Shown here one piece after another: positions 7,990 to 14,739 of a DNA stretch of 64,000 nt. The notes under the pieces were generated by a model that saw only the letters and a program-made list of their open reading frames with translations, was not told the origin of the DNA and made no database searches. The position numbers were made by a program, and so were the translations under genes. The stretch comes from an uncultured Subdoligranulum sp. (GTDB lineage Bacteria; Bacillota; Clostridia; Oscillospirales; Ruminococcaceae): positions 124,001-188,000 of the forward strand of contig UQZO01000004.1 of the NCBI GenBank assembly GCA_900545545.1, read 5' to 3'. Position 1 is the stretch's first letter, and each line of letters begins with the position of its first letter.

Positions 7990-9276
7990 ATGGCTCTGCC
8001 TTGCTTTGTCCCCGCCGATATCCTGCTCCCGGGCGCGGATACACCGCTGGACCCGTGGGCCTGCATTGCGGTGGATCAGTTTACTTCGCAGCCGGAATAC
8101 TGGCAGCGCGCCGAAGAACTGGCCAAAGGCCAGCCCAGCACGCTGCACATCGTCCTGCCGGAAGCCTATCTCGGCACCCCGCAGGAGGAACAGCGTCTGC
8201 ATGCGATCCGTGATACGATGGAGAGCTATCGCATCCGGGTGCTCACCCGCCATGTCCACGGCTACGTCTATGTGGAGCGTACCCAGATGGATGGTTCCAT
8301 CCGTCAGGGGCTGGTGGGCGCTGTGGACCTGGAGGCGTATGACTACAACCCCGGCGCCAAGTCGGCCATCCGCCCCAGTGAAAGCACGGTGCTGGAGCGC
8401 ATTCCGCCCCGGCTGAAAGTGCGCCGCGGTGCCCTGCTGGAAACACCCCATGTGATGATGCTGGCCGATGACCGGGATCAGACGCTGATTGAGCCTGTGG
8501 GCGCCCGCAAAGAGGAACTGCCGCTTTTGTATGACGGGGAACTGATGCTGGGCGGCGGCCATCTGCGCGGCTGGGCCGTGGAGGACCCGGACCTGGTGGA
8601 GCAGATCAATCGCGCACTGGCAGGGCTGGCCAATCCGGATGCCTTTGCCAAACGCTGGTCGGTGGCCGCGGGGCAGACCCCCATGGTGCTGGCCGTGGGC
8701 GACGGCAACCACAGCCTGGCTACCGCCAAGGCTTACTGGGAGGAACTGAAACCCACCCTGACCGACGAAGAAAAGCAGAGCCATCCGGCCCGCTGGTGCC
8801 TGGCAGAGGTGTGCAATGTACACAGCCCGGCCATCGAGATCGAGCCCATCCATCGGGTGGTGTTCGGCGTCACGGCCAAAGAACTGTACGAAGCCATCGA
8901 CCAATGGGATAAGGCCCAGGGGAACCACACTTCGCCGTCTGACCAGCGCTTCCAGCTGGCGGACCGTCAGGGAGAGATTGCGGTGGCGTTGCAGAACCCC
9001 CCTGCACCGCTGACGGTGGGCAGCATCGAGGCTTTCCTGGCTGAATGGCTGCCCAGGCATCCCCAGGCCAGTGTGGATTACATCCACGGTGCCTCCACGG
9101 CGCTGGCGCTGGCTGCCCGGCCCGAACGCCCGGCAACGGCCATCCTGCTGCCCGATTTCGCCAAGGCAGATCTGTTCCGCGGCGTGGTGCTGGGCGGTGT
9201 GCTGCCCCGCAAGACCTTCAGCATGGGCCATGCTGAGGAAAAACGTTATTACAATGAATGCCGAGTCATCGGTTAA
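7990..9276 (+). CDS. DUF1015 family protein
   Basis: The 428-aa protein starts at an ATG 13 bases after the stop of the rnfA-like gene, with AAGGAGG upstream. It belongs to the DUF1015 family (ParB/kinase-like fold): N-terminal PADILLPGADTPLDP, central EHRVY-like region, and the family signature VGDGNHSLATAKAYWE near residues 236-251, where the GDGNH motif is probably part of the active site. No transmembrane segment is visible. The biochemical role of bacterial DUF1015 proteins is not settled; archaeal relatives of the wider fold act as serine kinases. Its place in the operon behind the Rnf-like genes is not enough to assign a pathway. Confidence 0.8.
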   Translation: MALPCFVPADILLPGADTPLDPWACIAVDQFTSQPEYWQRAEELAKGQPSTLHIVLPEAYLGTPQEEQRLHAIRDTMESYRIRVLTRHVHGYVYVERTQMDGSIRQGLVGAVDLEAYDYNPGAKSAIRPSESTVLERIPPRLKVRRGALLETPHVMMLADDRDQTLIEPVGARKEELPLLYDGELMLGGGHLRGWAVEDPDLVEQINRALAGLANPDAFAKRWSVAAGQTPMVLAVGDGNHSLATAKAYWEELKPTLTDEEKQSHPARWCLAEVCNVHSPAIEIEPIHRVVFGVTAKELYEAIDQWDKAQGNHTSPSDQRFQLADRQGEIAVALQNPPAPLTVGSIEAFLAEWLPRHPQASVDYIHGASTALALAARPERPATAILLPDFAKADLFRGVVLGGVLPRKTFSMGHAEEKRYYNECRVIG

Positions 9277-9293
9277 AGAAAATCAGGTGAAGT

Positions 9294-9845
9294 ATGGAAA
9301 AAACCGCACAAAATCCGTCCGGCGCACCGCGCCGCCGTCGCCGCCGCCGCGGTTCAGGTACGGGGGCTGCCCAGTCTGCTCCGGCCCCGGCTGCTGCGGC
9401 ACGGGAAGGCGGAAAGGCAGCACAGCCTGCTGCCAAAGAGAAGCCGTCCCGCCAGCAGCCTGCCCGTAAGGAAGGCAAGGAAGCTGCCCAGCCGGCACCG
9501 GCAGCGCGTGGACGTCATCGCGGTGCCCCGCAGGCCGAACCCGCTGCACCGCAGCCGTCCGGCCGTCGTGGCCGTGGTAACAGCGGCAACGGGGGACAGA
9601 CTATCCCTGCACGGGAGCAGAACCATGCGCCGAAACCGACGCCGCGTGCCGCCCGCGCACCCCGCCGTGCAGCCGAGGAGGACCCGGGTCTGGAACTGAT
9701 CACCCGCCGCCCGCCTAAGCAGAAATTTGCCAATTTTGAGGAATACCTGGCGGCCCACGGCGGCATGACCGTACCGGTGCAGGGGGACGACCCCGCGCCG
9801 GAAGCCGCTGCCCCGCAGCCGTCTGCTGCCGGAGCCGCCGAATGA
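9294..9845 (+). CDS. Basic, Ala/Pro/Arg-rich low-complexity protein
   Basis: This 183-aa product starts with MEKTAQNPSGAPRRRRR and is dominated by Ala, Pro, Arg, Gln and Gly up to about residue 130. Only the segment ITRRPPKQKFANFEEYLAAH (about 138-157) looks ordered. The composition suggests a disordered RNA- or membrane-binding protein. AGGTGA precedes the ATG, and the stop overlaps the start of the rRNA methyltransferase gene by 4 bp (ATGA), so it is probably translated and coupled with that gene. No family could be recognised. A role in ribosome or RNA work is a guess from charge and neighbour only. Confidence 0.65.
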   Translation: MEKTAQNPSGAPRRRRRRRGSGTGAAQSAPAPAAAAREGGKAAQPAAKEKPSRQQPARKEGKEAAQPAPAARGRHRGAPQAEPAAPQPSGRRGRGNSGNGGQTIPAREQNHAPKPTPRAARAPRRAAEEDPGLELITRRPPKQKFANFEEYLAAHGGMTVPVQGDDPAPEAAAPQPSAAGAAE

Positions 9846-10657
9846 CGCCCGCACTGGCGGGGGCCTTGCGCTGCCCAGTCTGCGGCGGACCGCTGCTGCT
9901 GGTGGGCCGCAGCCTGCGCTGCCCCAAGGCCCACAGCTTTGACCTGGCAAAGGAAGGCTACGCCAACCTGCTGGCCATCCAGAAAAAGCACGCCGCCGAC
10001 CCCGGTGACGGCAAGGAGATGGTCCGTGCCCGCCGTGCCTTTCTTTCGGCGGGGCATTACGCGCCGCTGATGCAGGCATTGGCAGAACTCTGCGCGGCCC
10101 TGCCCCACGGACATATAGTGGATGCCGGCTGCGGAGAGGGAAGCTATGACCGCTATCTGCAGGACCGGCTGGAGGATGCCCAAATCGTGGGCTTCGACCT
10201 TTCCAAAGAGGCTGTACGCCTGGCTGCCAGACTGGTGCCGGAAGGTGCCTTCTGCGTGGGCGGCAGTTTCAGTGCGCCGGTGCGGGATGGCTGGGCAGAC
10301 CTTTTGTTGAATATTTTCTCTCCCTTTGCCGGGGCAGAATTTCAGCGGATGCTGCGGCCGGGCGGGTACCTGGTGTATGCGGTGCCCACCGCACGCCATC
10401 TTTACGGCCTGAAAGAGATTCTGTATGCCACCCCCTATGAAAATGAGGTCAAGAATACCCAATACCAAGGCTTTGCCTTTGTGGAGGAACGGGAAGCGAA
10501 CGCAATCCTGACCCTGGAAGGGGAGAGCGTGCAGCAGCTCTTTGCCATGACGCCCTACTACTGGAACACACCGGCCGATGGTGCGGCCCGGCTGGCAGCC
10601 TGTGACAGGCTGACCACCGAGATCGGGTTCCGCTATCTGGTTTACCGCAAAATCTGA
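9842..10657 (+). CDS. rlmA: RlmA-type 23S rRNA (guanine-N1) methyltransferase
   Basis: The 271-aa product has an N-terminal zinc ribbon with Cys11, Cys14, Cys27 and His31 (CPVCGG...CPKAHSFD), then the AKEGYANLL segment characteristic of RlmA. The SAM-binding motif VDAGCGEGSYDRYL is near residue 97, and the LLNIFSPFAGAEFQRMLRPGG region follows. RlmA enzymes methylate N1 of G745 or G748 in 23S rRNA helix 35; in some bacteria the enzyme gives low-level resistance to macrolide-type drugs. Which of the two guanines is modified cannot be told. It is the last gene of the operon and is followed by a strong terminator. Confidence 0.88.
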   Translation: MTPALAGALRCPVCGGPLLLVGRSLRCPKAHSFDLAKEGYANLLAIQKKHAADPGDGKEMVRARRAFLSAGHYAPLMQALAELCAALPHGHIVDAGCGEGSYDRYLQDRLEDAQIVGFDLSKEAVRLAARLVPEGAFCVGGSFSAPVRDGWADLLLNIFSPFAGAEFQRMLRPGGYLVYAVPTARHLYGLKEILYATPYENEVKNTQYQGFAFVEEREANAILTLEGESVQQLFAMTPYYWNTPADGAARLAACDRLTTEIGFRYLVYRKI

Positions 10658-10668
10658 AAAGAAACCCA

Positions 10669-10703
10669 AACAGCCCCCTGCCATACGGCAGGGGGCTGTT
10701 TTG
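10669..10703 (+). terminator. Terminator after rlmA
   Basis: A 14-bp stem (10669-10682 with 10687-10700, core CAGCCCCCTGCC) with a 4-base loop runs into TTTT. It separates the rlmA operon from the convergent small gene. Confidence 0.85.
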
Positions 10704-10716
10704 CATCAGCAGGGGA

Positions 10717-11034
10717 TTACAGGTCGTCGGCGTCCTGGGTGGGGGTCTCGTACTCGTTTTCGCTGGGCACGCCGGTCCAGCTGCCCAGCGGGTCCTGGCG
10801 GCTGGCGGTGTCTTCCCCCGAGAGGGTCTCGGGGGCCAGCGGCATCACCTGCTGCACGGTGTCGGGCACATAGTGGTCGGGGTAATGTGCCGAGTCCGTA
10901 CCCACGGTGCGTTTGGTGTGCCGGGCGGTCTCGGGGTCATCCCGGTAGGCTGCATCGGTCACTTCGCCCAGGTCGGTCCAGAAGGTATCGCGCTCATCCT
11001 CAGCGCCGCGGGGGCCAAACGGTTCATGAAACAT
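10717..11034 (-). CDS. Small acidic hypothetical protein
   Basis: The 105-aa acidic product has no signal peptide or membrane helix and no recognised domain. It is rich in Asp, Glu, Thr and Pro and has several aromatic residues (FWTDLG, HYPDHYV). A very good Shine-Dalgarno, AAAGGAGG, lies 8 bases before the ATG, which supports real translation. It stands alone between two genes of opposite direction, facing away from the LCP-like gene. Nothing in the sequence or neighbourhood identifies its job. Confidence 0.65.
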   Translation of the reverse strand: MFHEPFGPRGAEDERDTFWTDLGEVTDAAYRDDPETARHTKRTVGTDSAHYPDHYVPDTVQQVMPLAPETLSGEDTASRQDPLGSWTGVPSENEYETPTQDADDL

Positions 11035-11113
11035 AACTCAAACCTCCTTTAGTATACAGGCGGGCTTCGTGGCCCACACTATACCTAGATTCTGACACAA
11101 AGAGGTGTTGTTT

Positions 11114-11989
11114 ATGCGTTCACGGGCCGGTGTTTTTTGGTACAGCCTGGGTCTGACGCTTTTGCTGCTGCTGCCGCTCATCGGGCTGACAGCCTTTTTT
11201 ATTCATCAGCGCCAGCAGCAGAATGAGCTGCGCCAGGCGGCGGCCGAGCGGGGCGGCCTGCCCATCGAACAGGGCGCGCAGGATACCTGGCGTACACTGC
11301 TGGTGGTTCAGCAGGAGGAGCCGGGCTTTGTTCTGGTGCGGGTGGACGGCCCGGAACAGACCGTCACCCTCTGCGCACTGCCGGGAGAGCTGCGGGTCAA
11401 TGCGCCCGCCGGCACCACCACGCTGTCCGCCTGTGCGCTGTCTGCGGGGGCCGGCCGCGCTGCCCAGTTGCTCACCCAGACCGTTTCCACAGGGGAAACG
11501 GCGGTGAAAGACCTGTATTACCTGGCGGCAACGCCTGCCTGCTGGCAGGAATGCGCGGGGCAGGAGGTCACGGCCCGTCTGGATACAGCGGCGCTGCTCT
11601 CCAAATCCCAGCGGGAGAAAATCGGTTACGGGGAGGATTCGGTGGCCGAGATCACCGCTGCCGAGGCGCCGGAACTGATTACACAATTGCAGAACTGCCT
11701 GGATACCCCCGGCAAGCGCGCCGATGCGCGGGCCGCCGTCTGGGAGGCGTTTGCCCGCCAGAATACCGATCTGCTGGCAGCAATGCCGGAAGCGTGGCGT
11801 ACCTACAGTGCCCGCACCCTTACCGACCTGCTGGCCACCGACCTGGCCGGGCTGGAAGACACGCTGCAGTACCTGACGGCGCAGCCGGGCCTGACCGTGC
11901 AGTATACCACCGCGTCCACCCAGCCCGCAGGGCAGGAGGTAGCGCTGACGGAGGAAGGCATGCAGACGTTGCTGGAACTGCTGCAATAA
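11114..11989 (+). CDS. Membrane-anchored LytR-CpsA-Psr-like protein (degenerate)
   Basis: ATG at 11114 is chosen over an upstream in-frame GTG because AAAGAGG lies at a normal distance. The 291-aa product has one N-terminal transmembrane helix (about residues 8-29) and a long outer domain. The pattern of a hydrophobic strand, VRVDGPEQTVTLCALPGEL, recalls the LCP phosphotransferase signature (ID..T...S.PRD), but the catalytic arginine/aspartate pair of the PRD motif is not kept. LCP enzymes attach teichoic acids or capsules to peptidoglycan; this one may be a regulatory or non-catalytic relative. The LCP link is tentative and depends on weak similarity. Confidence 0.5.
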   Translation: MRSRAGVFWYSLGLTLLLLLPLIGLTAFFIHQRQQQNELRQAAAERGGLPIEQGAQDTWRTLLVVQQEEPGFVLVRVDGPEQTVTLCALPGELRVNAPAGTTTLSACALSAGAGRAAQLLTQTVSTGETAVKDLYYLAATPACWQECAGQEVTARLDTAALLSKSQREKIGYGEDSVAEITAAEAPELITQLQNCLDTPGKRADARAAVWEAFARQNTDLLAAMPEAWRTYSARTLTDLLATDLAGLEDTLQYLTAQPGLTVQYTTASTQPAGQEVALTEEGMQTLLELLQ

Positions 11990-12022
11990 AAAGGGGACCG
12001 CCCGGTATCGGGCGGTCCCTTT
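11988..12022. terminator. Bidirectional terminator
   Basis: An 11-bp stem (11994-12004 with 12009-12019, GGGACCGCCCG) with loop GTAT has AAAAA on its left and TTT on its right, so it can end the LCP-like gene and the convergent ABC operon. Confidence 0.85.
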
Positions 12023-12026
12023 GGGT

Positions 12027-12767
12027 TTACTGCTGGCGGAACCGGGAGAGGAACTCCACGGTGCGCGGGTTTTGGGGATGTTCAAAGATATCGGCGGGGG
12101 TGCCTTCCTCGGCAATCACGCCGTCGGCCATATAGACCACATGGTTGGAAACATCCCGGGCAAAGGCCATTTCGTGGGTGACGACGATCATCGTCAGGCC
12201 GTCCTTGGCCAGCTGCCGCATGACGGCCAGCACCTCACCGACCATCTGGGGGTCCAGGGCGGAGGTGGGCTCGTCGAAGAGCAGCACCTCGGGCTGCATG
12301 GACAGCGCACGGGCGATGGCCACGCGCTGTTTCTGGCCGCCGGAAAGCTGGCGGGGCTTGGCATGGATGTAGGGTGCCATGCCCACCTTTTCCAGATTTT
12401 CCAGGGCGGTGCGGCGGGCGGTTTCCTTGTCCTGGTGCAGCACATACCGCAAACCGGCGGTGCAGTTGTCCAGGACGGTCATGTTGTTGAAGAGGTTGAA
12501 GCTCTGGAACACCATGCCCACCTTGGCACGGTAACCGCAGGGGTCAAAGCCCTTGGCGGTGATTTTCTGTCCATGGAAGAGCACCGCACCGTTGGTGGGT
12601 GTTTCCAGCAGATTGATGCAGCGCAACAGGGTGGATTTGCCGCTGCCGGAGGCGCCGATCACGCAGGTGACGTCGCCGGGATTGACGCTGAAATCCACGT
12701 CCCGCAGCACCACATGGGTGCCGAAGCTCTTGGAGAGGTGACGTACTTCAATGATAGGCTCAGACAT
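12027..12767 (-). CDS. Polar amino-acid ABC transporter, ATP-binding protein
   Basis: The 246-aa ATPase powers uptake of a polar amino acid. It shows Walker A GASGSGKST (residues ~35-43), the Q-loop in VFQSFNLF, the signature LSGGQKQR, Walker B VLLFDEPTSALD and the switch His in VVTHEM. The SFGTHVVLRDVDFSV start and the length are those of the HisP/GlnQ/ArtP group. It is last in a three-gene operon: its start overlaps the end of the permease gene by 8 bp. The substrate cannot be set by the ATPase. Confidence 0.93.
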   Translation of the reverse strand: MSEPIIEVRHLSKSFGTHVVLRDVDFSVNPGDVTCVIGASGSGKSTLLRCINLLETPTNGAVLFHGQKITAKGFDPCGYRAKVGMVFQSFNLFNNMTVLDNCTAGLRYVLHQDKETARRTALENLEKVGMAPYIHAKPRQLSGGQKQRVAIARALSMQPEVLLFDEPTSALDPQMVGEVLAVMRQLAKDGLTMIVVTHEMAFARDVSNHVVYMADGVIAEEGTPADIFEHPQNPRTVEFLSRFRQQ

Positions 12768-13584
12768 GGGCGGCGCCTCCTTTCATATCCAGATTCTGCG
12801 GCTCATGCACCGGGTCGGGGGCATTGTACATGCCGCTGGTGTAGGCCAGGGTATCGGTGGTGTTGAGGTCGTAGTTCTGGGGGCCGTCCAGGGCCTTCTC
12901 CCACAGGCGCAGCAGGTAGCTGGCCAGCAGCGTCATCGTCAGGTAGATGACCATGACGATGGAGGCGCTTTCAAAGTAGGTGTACAGCGCGCCGACAACG
13001 CTCTTGTGCACGAAGAACAGGTCGGTGATGGAGATGACCGACAACACCGAGGTATCCTTGATGTTGATGATGAAGTTGTTGCCGATCTGCGGGATGATAT
13101 TGCGCAGGGCCTGGGGCAGGATCACGTGGATCATCGTCTGCCAGTGGTTCATGCCGATGGCCATGGCGCCCTCGGTCTGGCCGGGATCGATGGAAACGAT
13201 ACCGCCGCGCACCGTTTCGGCCATGTAGGCGCCGGTGTTGATGGAAACAATGAAGAAACCGGCCGTCCACATATCCAGCTTGATGTTAAACAGCTGCATC
13301 AGACCGTAGTAGATGAAAACGGCCTGCACGATCATGGGCGTGCCGCGGAACAGCTCCACATAGCAGCGCAGCACACCGTGCAAAAGATGCAAAAGGCCGC
13401 GTTTCCAGACGGGGTCACGCTGTTTGTCCACGGGGATGGTCTGCAGGGCACCGACCGCAAAGCCGATGACGCAGCCGAAAAATGTGCCGACAAGCGCCAG
13501 CAACAGGGTAGTGCCTGCGCCGCGCAGGTAGGAAAAACCGTACTTTTGCAGCACGGTGGCGCAGTTTACGAAAAAGTCTTGCAT
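12760..13584 (-). CDS. Polar amino-acid ABC transporter, permease
   Basis: The 274-aa membrane protein has about five helices and belongs to the HisM/GlnP permease group. The EAA loop, which docks the ATPase, is visible as the segment around VRGGIVSIDPGQTEGAMAIG (residues ~155-174), and RGTPMIVQAVFIYYG is the usual N-terminal conserved stretch. It follows the binding protein gene across a 94-base gap that holds a large stem-loop, and overlaps the ATPase gene. A single permease gene suggests a homodimeric channel. The C-terminus is a hydrophilic tail of about 40 residues after the last helix. Confidence 0.92.
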   Translation of the reverse strand: MQDFFVNCATVLQKYGFSYLRGAGTTLLLALVGTFFGCVIGFAVGALQTIPVDKQRDPVWKRGLLHLLHGVLRCYVELFRGTPMIVQAVFIYYGLMQLFNIKLDMWTAGFFIVSINTGAYMAETVRGGIVSIDPGQTEGAMAIGMNHWQTMIHVILPQALRNIIPQIGNNFIINIKDTSVLSVISITDLFFVHKSVVGALYTYFESASIVMVIYLTMTLLASYLLRLWEKALDGPQNYDLNTTDTLAYTSGMYNAPDPVHEPQNLDMKGGAAHV

Positions 13585-13634
13585 GGGGAAAACTCCTTTA
13601 TCCTTTTCAGCACCGGGGCCCGAAAACCACCATA

Positions 13635-13664
13635 GCCCCAGACGGTGGCGGAACCGTCTGGGGC
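13635..13664 (-). other. Intercistronic stem-loop between binding protein and permease genes
   Basis: A 12-bp perfect stem (13635-13646 with 13653-13664, core CCCCAGACGGT) with a 6-base loop and no T tract. Such stem-loops commonly protect the upstream mRNA, giving more binding protein than permease; that role is inferred. Confidence 0.65.
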
Positions 13665-13678
13665 AACGGAAGCAACAA

Positions 13679-14542
13679 TTACTCGCTCAGGGGCTGTACG
13701 CTGATGGCTTCATCCATCATGGTGTTGTAGTCGTCGGTGGTCATGGTGGCCAGCACGCCGTTGATGGCGTCCTGCAAGGCGGTGTTGCCCTTCTTCATGG
13801 AGATACCGATGTTGATATCCTCATCGCTGACCTGGAAATCCTGATCGCCGCCGCCGAAATCCAGCGCGACGAAGTCGGGGTAGGCAACCAGAGCAGCCTG
13901 GGCGGTGGGACGGTCGGTGACTACCACGTCACAGGCACCGCTGTTCAGGGAAACCAGCATGGAAGGCGCGGTTTCCTGGGCGGGCAGGATGTTGGCATCG
14001 GGAATCTGGGGCAGGCAGCTGTCGTACCAGATGGTGCCCAGCTGGCTGGTGCAGGTGGCACCGCTCAGATCAGCCACAGAGGTGGCGTTGGCATAGGGGC
14101 CGTCCTTCTTGACCAGCGTGATGATGGAAGCGTAGTAGTACGGGTTGGAAAAGTCCACCTGCTGGGAACGCTCGCTGGTGATGGACTGGCCGGCAATGAC
14201 GCAGTCCACGTCGCCGCTCATCACGGCGGGAATCAGGCTGTCCCAGTCCAGCTTGACGATCTGGATCTCCTGGCCCAGGGCTTCGGCGATTTTCTTCGCC
14301 ATCATCACGTCGTAACCGTAGGCGTAGTCGCTGGAATCGCGAATCTGCACGGCACCGTTGGAATCATCGCTCTGGGTCCAGTTGTAGGGGGCGTAGGCAC
14401 ATTCCATAGCCACGGTCAGCGTGGTGGGATCACCGTCGCCGTCCGGGGCGGTACTGTCAGTGGCTGCGCTGGAACCGCAGCCCACCAGGCCGGCGGCCAG
14501 CACGGCAGCCAGGCACAGGCTCAATGTTTTTTTCAGTTTCAT
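13679..14542 (-). CDS. Amino-acid ABC transporter substrate-binding lipoprotein
   Basis: The start at 14542 is chosen over an in-frame codon at 14575 because AAAGGAGG lies just upstream of it. The 287-aa product begins MKLKKTLSLCLAAVLAAG and has a lipobox ending in LVGC (Cys22), so it should be a lipoprotein on the outer face of the membrane. The mature part is a family 3 (SBP_bac_3) binding protein: LTVAMECAYAPYNW, YGYDVMMAKKIAEALG, DCVIAGQSITSERSQQVDFSNPYY and a two-lobed layout. It is the first gene of the importer operon, behind a strong promoter and a leader with a terminator. The ligand is uncertain; polar or cationic amino acids or cystine are possible. Confidence 0.9.
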   Translation of the reverse strand: MKLKKTLSLCLAAVLAAGLVGCGSSAATDSTAPDGDGDPTTLTVAMECAYAPYNWTQSDDSNGAVQIRDSSDYAYGYDVMMAKKIAEALGQEIQIVKLDWDSLIPAVMSGDVDCVIAGQSITSERSQQVDFSNPYYYASIITLVKKDGPYANATSVADLSGATCTSQLGTIWYDSCLPQIPDANILPAQETAPSMLVSLNSGACDVVVTDRPTAQAALVAYPDFVALDFGGGDQDFQVSDEDINIGISMKKGNTALQDAINGVLATMTTDDYNTMMDEAISVQPLSE

Positions 14543-14582
14543 CAGGGGCTCCTCCTTTTTTTCCAATTCCCTCAATATCGCT

Positions 14583-14615
14583 AAAAACCCCGGTATTCTT
14601 GCGGAATACCGGGGT
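14583..14615 (-). terminator. Terminator-like hairpin in the leader of the ABC importer operon
   Basis: A perfect 12-bp stem (14587-14598 with 14604-14615, core CCCCGGTATTC) is followed, in the minus direction, by TTTTT. It lies between the promoter at 14681-14709 and the binding protein gene, so it can act as an attenuator as well as stopping read-through from cstA. Confidence 0.8.
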
Positions 14616-14620
14616 CCCAG

Positions 14621-14674
14621 CTACAAATCCCGGCAGCAAAACGGCGCAGCGCGCAGCCGCGCCGTTGCGGCCAT
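14621..14674 (-). CDS. Possible leader peptide (17 aa) of the ABC importer operon
   Basis: A short frame codes for MAATARLRAAPFCCRDL and ends 6 bases before the terminator stem. Its ATG lies 7 bases past the -10 box, so the transcript would be leaderless or nearly so. It contains tandem Cys codons (TGC TGC) and three Arg codons, and sits in a GC-rich hairpin (about 14645-14671). This is the layout of a transcription attenuator, but translation and the sensed amino acid are unproven. Confidence 0.35.
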   Translation of the reverse strand: MAATARLRAAPFCCRDL

Positions 14675-14680
14675 ACGGGT

Positions 14681-14709
14681 ATTGTACGCTATCGACTCTG
14701 CTTTGTCAA
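14681..14709 (-). promoter_or_regulatory. Strong sigma-A promoter of the ABC importer operon
   Basis: On the minus strand TTGACA (14709-14704) and TACAAT (14686-14681) are separated by 17 bases. It lies between the end of cstA and the leader terminator. Confidence 0.85.
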
Positions 14710-14739
14710 GTTTGGTTCCAAAATCAGGAAAACCGTTTT

